Shown one piece after another: positions 8,535 through 16,583 of a stretch of DNA of 35,860 nt. The notes under the pieces are model-generated. The model searched no databases and had not been told where the DNA came from. It worked only from the letters and a program-made list of their open reading frames with translations. Location of the stretch: NCBI GenBank assembly GCA_903934285.1, contig CAIZNN010000182.1, forward strand, positions 1-35,860, read 5' to 3'. Every line of letters begins with the position of its first letter. Within the stretch, counting starts at the first letter, position 1. The stretch is from Akkermansiaceae bacterium (GTDB lineage Bacteria > Verrucomicrobiota > Verrucomicrobiia > Verrucomicrobiales > Akkermansiaceae). The position numbers and the translations under genes were made by a program.

Positions 8535-8921
8535 TTATGCAGCATATGCAACCTTGGGATGTCTGCAAAGACTTTGGCTGGGCGCTGGTTTTCGTTGAGC
8601 TGATTTCATGACCTTTGTCAATTGACTCTTCGCCTCTGATTGGCATGAAACTTTAGGTTGGTTGGGCACTATGGTGTTGTGTTGCATTCCGGGACTGGCC
8701 CAATCCTCATAGTGCTGGCTTTCGTGAATTGCGGTCCAGGCGAAATTATCAAGGCCCTCTAAGGGGTTGTTGAGTCCATATGGCGCGTTATACACGCCAA
8801 TATCCCTGTCGCTATCCGTGACGGCGGGTTCATCGCTGGCCGGTGCTTCAGGTTGAACTGGCTCTTGTGCGGCAAGCAAACCGTGACTGATGAGGAGGGC
8901 GCAGAAAATCCGCGGGAACAT
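8535..8921 (-). CDS. Small secreted protein with HExxH motif, possibly truncated
   Basis: Starting at the ATG at 8921 gives 128 residues with a plausible signal peptide (MFPRIFCALLISHGLLAAQ). A longer frame back to 8975 exists, but its extra residues do not precede a signal sequence well. Seen: an acidic, Pro/Asp-rich stretch (about 22-45), then NNPLEGLDNFAWTAIHESQH with His66, Glu67 and His70. That is a zinc-metallopeptidase-like HExxH in a helix-compatible context. After EDW the sequence loses obvious family character and ends in a Lys/Ser-rich tail running into AT-rich DNA, which suggests loss of the original C-terminus. I do not recognise the family; peptidase activity is not established. 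It is probably exported and stands alone. Confidence 0.5.
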   Translation of the reverse strand: MFPRIFCALLISHGLLAAQEPVQPEAPASDEPAVTDSDRDIGVYNAPYGLNNPLEGLDNFAWTAIHESQHYEDWASPGMQHNTIVPNQPKVSCQSEAKSQLTKVMKSAQRKPAPSQSLCRHPKVAYAA

Positions 8922-8946
8922 TGAAGTGGCTGGTGAGGTTTTTGTT

Positions 8947-8962
8947 GGGTCCACGTGGGACC
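8947..8962. promoter_or_regulatory. Palindrome around CACGTG upstream of the HExxH gene
   Basis: GGTCC-ACGTG-GGACC is an inverted repeat 26 bases upstream of the chosen start at 8921. The position suits an operator. No regulator is identified. Confidence 0.3.
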
Positions 8963-8975
8963 TAACTTCTATCAA

Positions 8976-9319
8976 GCGAACCGGTAACAGGACGCGCAGA
9001 CGCCGTCAACAAAATTTCCAGCAAATATTCAGCAGCGCCACCCGGAGATATGCCGTATTAACTGTGAATGGCCGCCCTCTGGTCGTGCTTTCGGGGCGGT
9101 TTTGGCCGAATTGTGACCGGTATGGATTGAGGCCGGAACACGGCGTCATTGCGGCCGGGAATGTTCCACAGCGCGGATTTTGTTATCGCGACCGGCCTTG
9201 CACAGTTGTTTTCGGCTATATGTTAGGGCCGTGGAACAGCGATAACTCCGTCTTGTTGAGCCAGCCAGCAATGCCGCGATGCGCTGCTCGGGTTTCTCGC
9301 AGGCACCGCGTGAGCGCCC
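8976..9319. other. Intergenic region without recognisable genes
   Basis: I see no coding frame of credible composition and no RNA gene here. The left edge should hold the promoter for the minus-strand HExxH gene. The right edge abuts the stop codon of the OsmC-family gene. Confidence 0.5.
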
Positions 9320-9727
9320 TCACTGCCACTGCCAGCTGGTGACCACCTCGATGTCGGGATGGATGCTGTGATAGACAGGACACGACAGGGCCGCGCGCTC
9401 GATGACCTGGCGCTCAGGGTGGCTGGCTGGCAGCGGCAGGTTGAGGTCGACTTCCAGACGGCTGATGCGCCGGGGCAGGTCCTCCGACATGAACTTGCGC
9501 ACCGTCACGGTCATGCCGGCGAGGGCCAGGTCCTTGCGCCGGGCGACGATGCCCACCAGCGTGGCCATGCAGGTGCCGACGGCGGTGGCCACCAGATCGG
9601 TTGGGGAAAACGCTTCGCCCCGGCCATTGTTATCCAGCGGCGCATCGGTGACGAGTTGCTTGCCCGATGGCTGGTGCGTGGCGTTGCAGTGCAGCTCGCC
9701 TTCATAATCGATTTTGATTTCTACCAT
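9320..9727 (-). CDS. OsmC-family peroxiredoxin-like protein
   Basis: A 135-residue protein starting at the ATG at 9727; an in-frame extension upstream overlaps the kinase gene and has no family similarity. OsmC/Ohr proteins reduce organic hydroperoxides using two cysteines. Both are in place: Cys53 in VGTCMATLVGI and Cys116 in ALSCPVYHSIHPDIEV. FSPTDLVATAVGTCM (40-54) is characteristic. Length matches the family. It follows the kinase gene by 13 bases on the same strand, so it may be the last gene of a sigma factor-kinase-OsmC operon. That would suggest a redox or envelope-stress output, which is inference only. Confidence 0.88.
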   Translation of the reverse strand: MVEIKIDYEGELHCNATHQPSGKQLVTDAPLDNNGRGEAFSPTDLVATAVGTCMATLVGIVARRKDLALAGMTVTVRKFMSEDLPRRISRLEVDLNLPLPASHPERQVIERAALSCPVYHSIHPDIEVVTSWQWQ

Positions 9728-9740
9728 TGGTGGGTCGGAG

Positions 9741-12350
9741 TTAGTTGCTAGATTCGGCGGGGGCGGTTTCCAACGGCGTTGGCGCGGCGTCATTTGTTGG
9801 AGGCTCCTTGGCCAGCACCACCCGGAACCCGTAGATATCGGCGGCAGTGGCTGGCGGCTGGGGGTGGCGCGACCCGGAGTAGAGGTTTTCCGCCTGATAG
9901 GTGTTCCATCCCCCGCCCCGCAGCACGCCCAGGCGGTTGGGATCGACGATGGAATAGGCATCGGCAACCCACTCATGGACATTGCCGCTCAGGTCGTAGA
10001 TCCCGCGGGGGTTGGCCGCAAACGCGCCCACCGGTGCGGTTTGGGCAAAGCCATCATCGAAGCCCGGAATGGTGCGTTCCCCGGACATGCCGGGGGCCAG
10101 TGCGGCTGAGGCATCGGCGAAATTGCCGGGTTTGCCTGGCGGCGGCCAATCCATACCCCAAGGAAACATTGGCTCCTTGCGGGCGTCGCGCCAACTCGGG
10201 CTGATCCCGAGGGCTTCCTCAAGCCCGACCATCTGGCTCCACTCCACGTCGGTGGGCAAGCGGTACAAGTGCGAAGCGCCGATGCGTTCCACGCCTTTCT
10301 GCTGTTCGCGTTGGGTGAGCCACTCGCAGAACGCCATGGCGTCTTCCCGCGACACCATCACGACCGGATGGTCCGGACCTTGGATGAATCCCGGGGCCAG
10401 TGGCGTGCGGTGTTTGCTTTCCCTGATGAACAGCTCGTAATCTTGCACCCGGGCTTCCCAAATCGACACCATCAAGTCCTGACCGATCGGGACAAACTTC
10501 ATGCCGATGCCATTTTCCCAGGCGCGGCCGAACACCACCCCTTGGTTGGCCACCAAGGTGACGCTGAGCGGCAGGGACTGGCCGGGCTTGATCGTGAGCT
10601 TAGCGGTATGAGGTTTGTAGCCTTCGCACACGATGATCAATTCCACGGCCCCGGGTTTGACCTTGGGAATGAGCAACGGTTCGCTGGCAACGCCCACTGC
10701 CACCCCGTTCAAGTACACCTCCGCGCCTGGCGGGTGGCTGGTCAACTCGATGTTGGCATAGGCGATCTGGCGCACCGCCACCCGGAACGGCTTGAGCCCG
10801 TCGCGGCGTGCCCGCGCACTCAATCTGGGATGCTCAAACGATTGCTCGATGCGCGGCAGCACTTCGTGATCCTCGGTCAAAAAGCCGGCCTTGATTCCGC
10901 CGGCCCGCAACCAGTGGCAGAACGCGGTGGCTTCTTCCGCCGTGCACAGCACCACCTTGGCCGCTTGCCCGTTCTGGGAAAAATCCAGCGTCTCCGCGCT
11001 GCCCGCAGCGCGCTTGGTTTTGGCCACAAACTTTTTCCACACCTCATCGACGACAAACCCGAACCCCACGTGCTCGTCACCCACCGGTTGATAGGAGTCG
11101 CCATGGTGATCGAGCCAGGCATCGCCGAACTGCGGCGGTGAGTACACCTCCAACTCCTTGAAGAGGGACTGCGGCTCGTTGACCGCACTCGGACGGATCG
11201 TCTCGCTGACCGTGACCGGGCGGTAGCCGTGCTTTTGGATGCGGAAACTGACTTCCTCGCCCACTTCCGCCGTCATGGTGCCGGTGGGGGTGGTGCCCAC
11301 CCATTTGCCGTTGCCATCCAACACATCCGCGGTGTCCGGCGTGCTCACCACCCGGTACATCCCCATCGCCGTCGCCGCCGCCGCCGCCGGCACGGGCTGC
11401 GGACCCACGCGCGGCAGCCAGTCGCTGTCCTTGCCGAGGTGCCAGGCCGCCCAACCGGTGAAAGTGGCGAGCAGCAAGCTGCTGAACCAAACTGCGCCGG
11501 TCTTGCCGCGGCGGCGCCGCTTGCCCCGCTGCAAGCGGCGCAGGGCCTCGGCGAGTTGCGCGGCGCTGGTGATTTTGCGCTTGGACACCCGCGGCTCACA
11601 CACGTCACAAATGATGCTGTTGAGTTCCAGCCAGCGCTTGCGGTCCCCATAGCCCGGCAGGTCGTCGGGCAACTCGGGGAAATCCAACCGATCCTTGCCG
11701 GTGGCGATTTCATACAACACCTTGCCCAGACTGTACACGTCGGCCTGGGTCGAACCGGGCCCTTCCGGTGGCACAAATCCTTCCGTCCCGACAAAGGTGC
11801 GCTGGCCGCGCGCCGCCACCAACCCGATGTCCGCCAATTTGGCCTTGCCATTGACAAATATCACGTTGGACGGCTTCACGTCGCGATGCGCCAGGCCGCA
11901 TTCGTGCAGATGATTGAGCGCTTCCGCCAGACGCTGCCCGACCTCTATGCACACCGGCAGATCCATGCGCAAGGCCACCGCCGCGCGCGCATCCGGCCGC
12001 AAGGTGCGCGCTTCGTATTCGATCGGGTTGATGTCTTGGCCGGTGCGTATGTCATCCCCCAACTCCATCACATAGTAGTAAAACGCCCCGCCATCCGGAC
12101 TGCGCCCGACGTGCAGGATATTGACCAACCCCGGGTGATCGCGCGAGATCGGCTCGAATTTCAAGATCCCCTCAAACTCCCGCTCAAAGCTGCGCGCATC
12201 CTCGAAATCTTCGCGCCACACCACTTTGACCGCCCGCAAGGCACCCGTCACGCCGCGCCCGAGCCAAACTTCACCATAGGCCCCACCGCCGATTTTGCGC
12301 AAGATTTCATGATCCGGTATCACCGGATCCGGACGGGACTTAATCGGCAT
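9741..12350 (-). CDS. Ser/Thr kinase fused to PEGA repeats and an FGE-sulfatase-like domain
   Basis: This is an 869-residue membrane protein. Residues 15-275 form a Hanks-type kinase: glycine loop GGGAYGEV (21-28), Lys42 in RAVKVV, HRDVKPSNV (155-163), and DIG (174-176) in place of the usual DFG, then a GTEGFVPPE activation-segment end. A basic patch RGKRRRRGK precedes one membrane segment (about 285-304), placing the rest outside. PEGA-like domains lie near 334-389 and 532-600 (SHPPGAEVYLNG). The stretch between them has an AFCHWLR segment like part of an FGE fold. Residues 614-855 are a formylglycine-generating-enzyme-like domain (EDAMAFCEWLT, YRLPTDVEW, DLSGNVHEWVADAY, VLRGGGWN, GFRVV). 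The ATG at 12350 lies inside the end of the sigma-factor gene (11-base overlap), so translation is likely coupled. A kinase acting on or with that sigma factor is the obvious inference. Confidence 0.9.
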   Translation of the reverse strand: MPIKSRPDPVIPDHEILRKIGGGAYGEVWLGRGVTGALRAVKVVWREDFEDARSFEREFEGILKFEPISRDHPGLVNILHVGRSPDGGAFYYYVMELGDDIRTGQDINPIEYEARTLRPDARAAVALRMDLPVCIEVGQRLAEALNHLHECGLAHRDVKPSNVIFVNGKAKLADIGLVAARGQRTFVGTEGFVPPEGPGSTQADVYSLGKVLYEIATGKDRLDFPELPDDLPGYGDRKRWLELNSIICDVCEPRVSKRKITSAAQLAEALRRLQRGKRRRRGKTGAVWFSSLLLATFTGWAAWHLGKDSDWLPRVGPQPVPAAAAATAMGMYRVVSTPDTADVLDGNGKWVGTTPTGTMTAEVGEEVSFRIQKHGYRPVTVSETIRPSAVNEPQSLFKELEVYSPPQFGDAWLDHHGDSYQPVGDEHVGFGFVVDEVWKKFVAKTKRAAGSAETLDFSQNGQAAKVVLCTAEEATAFCHWLRAGGIKAGFLTEDHEVLPRIEQSFEHPRLSARARRDGLKPFRVAVRQIAYANIELTSHPPGAEVYLNGVAVGVASEPLLIPKVKPGAVELIIVCEGYKPHTAKLTIKPGQSLPLSVTLVANQGVVFGRAWENGIGMKFVPIGQDLMVSIWEARVQDYELFIRESKHRTPLAPGFIQGPDHPVVMVSREDAMAFCEWLTQREQQKGVERIGASHLYRLPTDVEWSQMVGLEEALGISPSWRDARKEPMFPWGMDWPPPGKPGNFADASAALAPGMSGERTIPGFDDGFAQTAPVGAFAANPRGIYDLSGNVHEWVADAYSIVDPNRLGVLRGGGWNTYQAENLYSGSRHPQPPATAADIYGFRVVLAKEPPTNDAAPTPLETAPAESSN

Positions 12351-13020
12351 CTGCTTCGATTTTTGCGAGTTCGCGCTTGAGGACGGCTCCCACCCGGTGC
12401 TTGGCCAGATACACCTGTGCCATACTGACATGCAAGTGATCCTGCACCTTCTTGGCATCCCACTGCTTGATCACATAACAATCAAAAATCTGATATTGCT
12501 TCGGCGACACATGAGCCTTGACCCGGGTCAGCGCGGCATCCGCCACGTTTTTCTTCCACTCCATATCCCACAGCCGTGAGAGCACCTCGCCATTGGGATC
12601 TTCGACCCGATCGATCACCGCGGTTTTGCGGTCATTGTCCCACTCGCCGCTGATCATCGCGGTGTCTTTCTTGCGCTTGCGGAATTGATCGTTGATGCGC
12701 CAGCGCGTCATGTTCATCAACCAGGTCTTGAACGAACCTTGCGCCGGATCGTAGATGTTCTTCTTGCTCTGCTTGGCTATCGACAAGATCGTCTCCTGCA
12801 CGCAGTCAAACGCCTCGTCGGAACGCAGCCCCGCCTTGACCGCCACCGAATAAATCAAGCGCCAGTAAATCTTGTAGAATTCATCCCACGCCTGCTGATC
12901 CTCCCAGTTGTCGAGCTTGGCAATCAAACTCTTGCGCGTCTTCGCGTAAGCCTCACCCAGAATCGCCTCGCCCAAGTGCGCTTCGTGCCCAGTCCCGGTT
13001 TGTTGGTTGCCTTCCGCCAT
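12340..13020 (-). CDS. ECF-type RNA polymerase sigma factor
   Basis: A 226-residue protein from the ATG at 13020; a longer frame upstream is Arg/Ala-rich and not family-like. Region 2 is visible: WDEFYKIYWRLIYSVAVKAG, SDEAFDCVQETILSI and GSFKTWLMNMTRWRINDQFRKRK, the last with the typical DNA-melting helix. Region 4 is YQIFDCYVIKQWDAKKVQDHL followed by HVSMAQVYLAKHR, a helix-turn-helix. No anti-sigma gene is seen; instead the stop codon overlaps the start of a membrane Ser/Thr kinase. This matches ECF groups known to be linked to Ser/Thr kinases in Planctomycetes and Verrucomicrobia. Control by phosphorylation rather than anti-sigma release is plausible but not shown. It is transcribed divergently from the phosphoesterase, sharing a 223-base gap. 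Confidence 0.88.
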   Translation of the reverse strand: MAEGNQQTGTGHEAHLGEAILGEAYAKTRKSLIAKLDNWEDQQAWDEFYKIYWRLIYSVAVKAGLRSDEAFDCVQETILSIAKQSKKNIYDPAQGSFKTWLMNMTRWRINDQFRKRKKDTAMISGEWDNDRKTAVIDRVEDPNGEVLSRLWDMEWKKNVADAALTRVKAHVSPKQYQIFDCYVIKQWDAKKVQDHLHVSMAQVYLAKHRVGAVLKRELAKIEADAD

Positions 13021-13243
13021 CGGCCTGAGTGTACCAGATTCCCCGGCGATTGTCTTTCCTTCATTCTGGGATTTCGCAACCCATTGATTACAAGATTGTT
13101 GCAATGCCAATCTGATGCTAGATCCGGCTCCCGCCGCGCCACCCGGGGATTTTCTTCGGCGCGCGGCCCGTGGCGGCGGCGATTTCGTCTCGACACCTGC
13201 CACAAATCCGGCAATTTTCGCTTGCCCCTATCGTCCCTTGCTC

Positions 13244-13966
13244 ATGCGGATTGCTCTCTTCGGTGATATTCACGCCAACCTCGAAGCCCTCGAGGCGGTG
13301 CTTGACGACGCGTCGAACCAAGGGGTCACCGATTATGTCTGCATGGGCGATGTGGTCGGCTACAATGCCGACCCCGGCGCCTGCCTCGAACGCATCCGCC
13401 GAATGGACTGCCCCACCATCAAGGGCAACCACGACGAGGATGCCGCCGGCAACCACTCGCTCGAAAGCATGAACCCGGTGGCCGCCGCCGCCCTCCAGTG
13501 GACCCGCGGCCAACTCGATGAGGACCAACGGCTGTGGCTGCACCGCCTGCGCATGGTCCGCCAGGTGTCCGATTTCACCGTCGTCCACAGCACTCTGGAC
13601 CAGCCGGCACATTGGAACTACGTGACCAACCGCTTCGATGCGATGGCCAACTTTTCCTATCAATTCACCCAGCTTTGCTTCCACGGCCACACCCACGTGC
13701 CGCGGGTTTACACCAAGGCCGACAAAGTCCAGGAAGTGCCGGCCGATTCGATCATCATCGAGAAGAACGCGAAATACTTCATCAACTGCGGTTCGGTTGG
13801 CCAGCCGCGGGATGGTGATTGGCGCTCCTGTTACGCCATTTACGACACCGATCATCAGATGGTGGTGTTCCGCCGGGTCGAGTATGACATCGCCACTACC
13901 CAGGCGAAAATCCTCGCCGCCGGCCTGCCCCCAATGCTCGCCGAGCGCATCGCCGAAGGCCGCTGA
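13244..13966 (+). CDS. Metallophosphoesterase (calcineurin-like, YfcE-type)
   Basis: A 240-residue cytoplasmic protein starting at the ATG at 13244, where the sequence MRIALFGDIHAN opens directly with metal-binding motif I; an upstream extension is Pro/Arg-rich and rejected. The motifs are complete: GDIHAN (7-12), GDVVGY (35-40), GNHDE (61-65), His115 in VVHSTLD, and HGHTH (147-151). Family: binuclear metal phosphodiesterases acting on small or nucleotide phosphodiesters; the substrate cannot be told from sequence. The nearby INCGSVGQPRDGD segment is typical of this subgroup. The kbl gene follows 66 bases downstream on the same strand. Confidence 0.9.
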   Translation: MRIALFGDIHANLEALEAVLDDASNQGVTDYVCMGDVVGYNADPGACLERIRRMDCPTIKGNHDEDAAGNHSLESMNPVAAAALQWTRGQLDEDQRLWLHRLRMVRQVSDFTVVHSTLDQPAHWNYVTNRFDAMANFSYQFTQLCFHGHTHVPRVYTKADKVQEVPADSIIIEKNAKYFINCGSVGQPRDGDWRSCYAIYDTDHQMVVFRRVEYDIATTQAKILAAGLPPMLAERIAEGR

Positions 13967-14032
13967 GCCGCGCCGCCGTGGCCGCCATTGCTGCTGTGGC
14001 CGCTGTGGCTGCTATATCCCCCACCCCCTGCC

Positions 14033-15232
14033 ATGCTTCCACCAAACTTCCTCGCCGCGCTCCAGTCCACCCTGGCGGACATCACCGCCGCCGGCCTCTA
14101 CAAACGCGAGCGCCTCATCGCCTCAAGCCAAAACGCCAGCGTCCGCCTCCACGACGGCCGCCACGTCATCAACCTCTGCGCTAACAACTATCTCGGCCTC
14201 GCCGATCACCCGGAGGTCGTCGCCGCCGCCCACGCCGCGCTGGACCGCTGGGGCTTCGGCATGGCCTCGGTGCGCTTCATCTGCGGCACCCAGTCACTCC
14301 ACAAACAACTCGAGGACGCCATCTCCAGCTTCCTCGGCACCGAGGACACCATCCTCTATCCGAGCTGCTTCGATGCCAACGGCGGCCTCTTCGAGGTGCT
14401 CCTGTCCGAGGACGACGCGGTCATCTCCGACGCCCTCAACCACGCCTCCATCATCGATGGCGTGCGCCTCTGCAAGGCCAAACGCTACCGCTACGCCAAC
14501 AACGACATGGCCGAGCTCGAAGCCCAGTTGCAGGCGGCCACTGCCGCCGGCGCGCGCTTCAAGCTCATCACCACCGATGGGGTCTTCTCGATGGATGGCA
14601 TCATCGCACAACTCGACCAAATCCACGCGCTGGCCCGCAAGTACGATGCCATCGTCCACTTCGACGATTGCCACGCCACCGGCTTCCTCGGCGCCCGCGG
14701 CCGCGGCACCCACGACCATTGCGGGCTCATCGGCCAGATCGACCTCACCACCGGCACCCTCGGCAAGGCGCTCGGCGGCGCCTCCGGCGGCTACACCTCC
14801 GGCAACAAGCACATCATCGAGTTGCTCCGCCAGCGCTCCCGCCCCTACCTGTTCTCTAACAGCGTCGCCCCCCCCATCGCCGCCGCCGCCATCAGCGTCC
14901 TCGCAATGCTCGGCGCCTCCACCGCCCTGGCCGACCGCGTCAAGGACAACACCGCCTACTTCCGCAACGCCATGGCCGGCACCGGCTTCACCATCAGCGG
15001 CAAGGACCACCCGATCGCGCCGGTCATGTTAGGTGACGCCGCCCTCGCCCAACGCTTCGCCGACAAGCTCCTCGACCGCGGCGTCTATGCCGTCGGGTTT
15101 TTCTATCCGGTTGTGCCGCAGGGCAAGGCCCGCATCCGCACCCAGATCAGCGCCGCCCACACCCGCACTCAACTCGACCAAGGCATCGACGCCTTCATCA
15201 AAACCGGCAAGGAACTCGGCGTGATTGCCTGA
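14033..15232 (+). CDS. kbl: 2-amino-3-ketobutyrate CoA ligase (glycine C-acetyltransferase)
   Basis: A 399-residue PLP enzyme of the alpha-oxoamine synthase family; E. coli Kbl is 398. It cleaves 2-amino-3-oxobutyrate with CoA to glycine and acetyl-CoA, the second step of threonine degradation. Seen: [14 protein letters not shown] (47-60), [14 protein letters not shown] (81-94), [11 protein letters not shown] (133-143), [11 protein letters not shown] (210-220) with the PLP-contacting Asp and His, and the Schiff-base lysine Lys245 in [13 protein letters not shown]. The match along the full length favours Kbl over BioF or HemA. No threonine dehydrogenase gene is adjacent. The leader CCACCCCCTGCC before the ATG has no Shine-Dalgarno. 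Codon use is very GC-rich, yet three CTAACA/TGTTAG hexamers are present. Confidence 0.93.
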   Translation: MLPPNFLAALQSTLADITAAGLYKRERLIASSQNASVRLHDGRHVINLCANNYLGLADHPEVVAAAHAALDRWGFGMASVRFICGTQSLHKQLEDAISSFLGTEDTILYPSCFDANGGLFEVLLSEDDAVISDALNHASIIDGVRLCKAKRYRYANNDMAELEAQLQAATAAGARFKLITTDGVFSMDGIIAQLDQIHALARKYDAIVHFDDCHATGFLGARGRGTHDHCGLIGQIDLTTGTLGKALGGASGGYTSGNKHIIELLRQRSRPYLFSNSVAPPIAAAAISVLAMLGASTALADRVKDNTAYFRNAMAGTGFTISGKDHPIAPVMLGDAALAQRFADKLLDRGVYAVGFFYPVVPQGKARIRTQISAAHTRTQLDQGIDAFIKTGKELGVIA

Positions 15233-15351
15233 GCGCGCGGCGGCCGCCGTGGCGGCACCCAGCTGGCCGGTCGCCGCCCCCTCCTGGCCCCCAAATCCGG
15301 GCTGGTTGGTGTCCGGCCATGGCTGGATAATGGAGGTGTCAAAATCTAACC

Positions 15352-15705
15352 ATGACACCAACCATAACCGCACACGCAAAGCGTACCCTCGGCAACGACA
15401 CCATCAACCTCCTTCTTCAACACGGCCTTTATGAAGGCATTCCAGTCATCAGGGCGTTTCCACCCGGCGCGTCACCACGGTCATGGAGAAACTCTGCGGC
15501 ATGGATGTCACCTCATGCCAACCGACAGATCAAGCGCCGCACGCGTGTGATCGGTCTGTTCTCGCACGAAAACTCAGTCCTGCGCCTCGTCCCGGCCATC
15601 CTGATGGAAACTTCCGAAGAATGGGAAACCGGCAAAGCCTACCTCACTCGCACTCCGCAAAACCGCCTATCTAACATTAAAAAACAACGCCAAACAGTCG
15701 CTTGA
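15352..15705 (+). pseudogene. IS256/Mutator-type transposase, internally deleted and frameshifted
   Basis: The 117-residue frame is a patchwork. The start (MTPTITAHAKRTLGNDTINL) looks like a transposase N-terminus. The end, RTRVIGLFSHENSVLRLV followed by PAILMETSEEWETGKAYL, is the typical C-terminus of IS256-family transposases. Between them a different frame (about 15446-15520) encodes HQGVSTRRVTTVMEKLCGMD, the family's GVSTRRV segment. A normal member is about 400 residues, so roughly three quarters, including most of the DDE core, is gone. Upstream, GGTGTCA and TGACACC (15336-15358) form a short inverted repeat around the start. It is inactive and marks the beginning of a region full of gene fragments. 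Confidence 0.75.
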
Positions 15706-15756
15706 AATCCGCCTCCAAATCCATCCTGAAAACTTTTACAGAAAAAAGTTGCGCGG

Positions 15757-15807
15757 CCCTCCAGCGGCTTGCTGCTGCTGCGTCGGCGCACAAAGGCCTT
15801 GCGTTGA
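15757..15807 (+). pseudogene. Orphan PEP-CTERM tail fragment
   Basis: In one frame the bases encode PSSGLLLLRRRTKALR and a stop. The intact PEP-CTERM gene at 16937-17746 ends GSGLLLRRRTKTLR and a stop. The nucleotides match closely (GGCTTGCTGCTG...CGTCG.CGCAC.AAG.CCTTGCGTTGATT), including the bases after the stop. Upstream of the tail no related protein is readable. This is the remains of a second PEP-CTERM gene, or a copied 3' end. Confidence 0.65.
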
Positions 15808-15827
15808 TTCTTGATCCCTTTGTCTTC

Positions 15828-15880
15828 GGGGGAGCGCCGCCATCCTGGCGGCAGGATTTGGCATCCTGCCAAATCCTCTT
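15828..15880. repeat. Two-hairpin palindromic repeat, copy 3 (covarying stems)
   Basis: GGGGAGC, then GCCGCCA-TCC-TGGCGGC, then GGATTTGGCA-TCC-TGCCAAATCC. The order, spacing and TCC loops are the same as at 8311, but both stems differ in sequence while still pairing perfectly. It lies directly after the orphan PEP-CTERM tail. Confidence 0.75.
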
Positions 15881-16089
15881 CGGAGGTGGACGAGAACTCT
15901 TTCTCTGTCCCTTTGTATGAGATTCATTGGCTCACTGTGGGCCATTGCGACCAGAGTCCGCCACTCCTTGAGTGGGCGTCCCGACTACATTGCCCATGAG
16001 CTGCCAATGCCAAGCGGAATTCCTCTTTCCATTGGCTTCACCATGGGGCATGGCATCCAGGTGAATCATGCTGGGTAGGAGCGTGCTGC
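15881..16089. other. Non-coding stretch between repeat and toxin remnant
   Basis: I see no recognisable gene. The fragment before it is a decayed PEP-CTERM tail and the one after it a decayed PIN toxin, so this is probably eroded coding or intergenic DNA. Confidence 0.35.
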
Positions 16090-16256
16090 TTATACGAGCA
16101 AGCGCACGAAGCCCGCTCGCTCAAAATGCTCGTCATGGGTGAAGGCGTTTACGATTTTGAGTTCCCGCATCACCAGAAAGCTAGTCACGTCGGTGAACGA
16201 GTACCCCTGATCCCGATGTTTCAGGAACCCATGGTGTCGACAAAAACGGGTTTCAC
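16090..16256 (-). pseudogene. PIN-domain (VapC-like) toxin, deleted and frameshifted
   Basis: A GTG at 16256 overlaps the antitoxin stop (GTGA), as in many vapBC pairs. It starts VKPVFVDT, the N-terminal strand with the first acidic residue of PIN nucleases. The frame then breaks. The next frame reads FLKHRDQGYSFTDVTSFLVM and then RELKIVNAFTHDEHFERAGF, ending RLLV and a stop. This is the C-terminal third of a PIN domain, with the conserved D of FTD and the D of THDEHF. About 80-90 residues in the middle are missing, so the RNase is inactive. Confidence 0.75.
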
Positions 16257-16483
16257 GCTCCGTAAATCAAAGAATCTGCCGCCCGTGCATCCAAGCCACC
16301 ACCGAGATCCTCGGCGCACTCCGCAACCCGGTAGGCCAAGTCATCGGAGGCAACATCGGACATTCTCGCCGGCGGGAAGAGTTCTCCGACTGTTTTGTTG
16401 CGGTAGGTGATGCGGAAACACTCGCCCCGCGCCAACCGCTCGACAAGCGCTTTGGCATCGCGCCGGATTTCGAGCATGGACAT
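16253..16483 (-). CDS. Phd/YefM-type antitoxin, now without a working toxin
   Basis: Starting at the ATG at 16483 gives 76 residues. MSMLEIRRDAKALVERLA followed by RGECFRITYRNKTVGELFPP is a typical Phd/VapB N-terminal DNA-binding fold. The C-terminal part, which normally wraps the toxin, is Asp/Ala-rich (RVAECAEDLGGGLDARAAD). Such antitoxins repress their own promoter and neutralise a PIN RNase. Its stop codon overlaps the start of a PIN toxin that is broken by a deletion, so the antitoxin is an orphan here. The frame is intact. It may still act as a repressor or neutralise a related toxin elsewhere, which is speculation. Confidence 0.7.
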   Translation of the reverse strand: MSMLEIRRDAKALVERLARGECFRITYRNKTVGELFPPARMSDVASDDLAYRVAECAEDLGGGLDARAADSLIYGA

Positions 16484-16583
16484 GTTTTGCACAAGCCGGA
16501 GAGTGGCACTTGAAGTTGAACTTGTCAAATGTCGAGATGTGGGGACAGAGAAATAGTCATGATACACTCCTCACGCCCACAGG

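Noticed and set aside
11229..12380. 383-codon plus-strand frame opposite the kinase
   Set aside because: It is opposite invariant kinase motifs (HRDVKPSN, DIG) and has no recognisable domain of its own.
12350..12458. Upstream in-frame extension of the kinase
   Set aside because: The extra 36 residues overlap the conserved region 4 of the sigma factor and are unlike any kinase N-terminus; the ATG at 12350 directly precedes the kinase fold.
13638..15032. 464-codon plus-strand frame across the phosphoesterase and kbl
   Set aside because: It is extremely Pro/Ser/Ala/Arg-rich, spans two well-supported genes in another frame, and matches no family.
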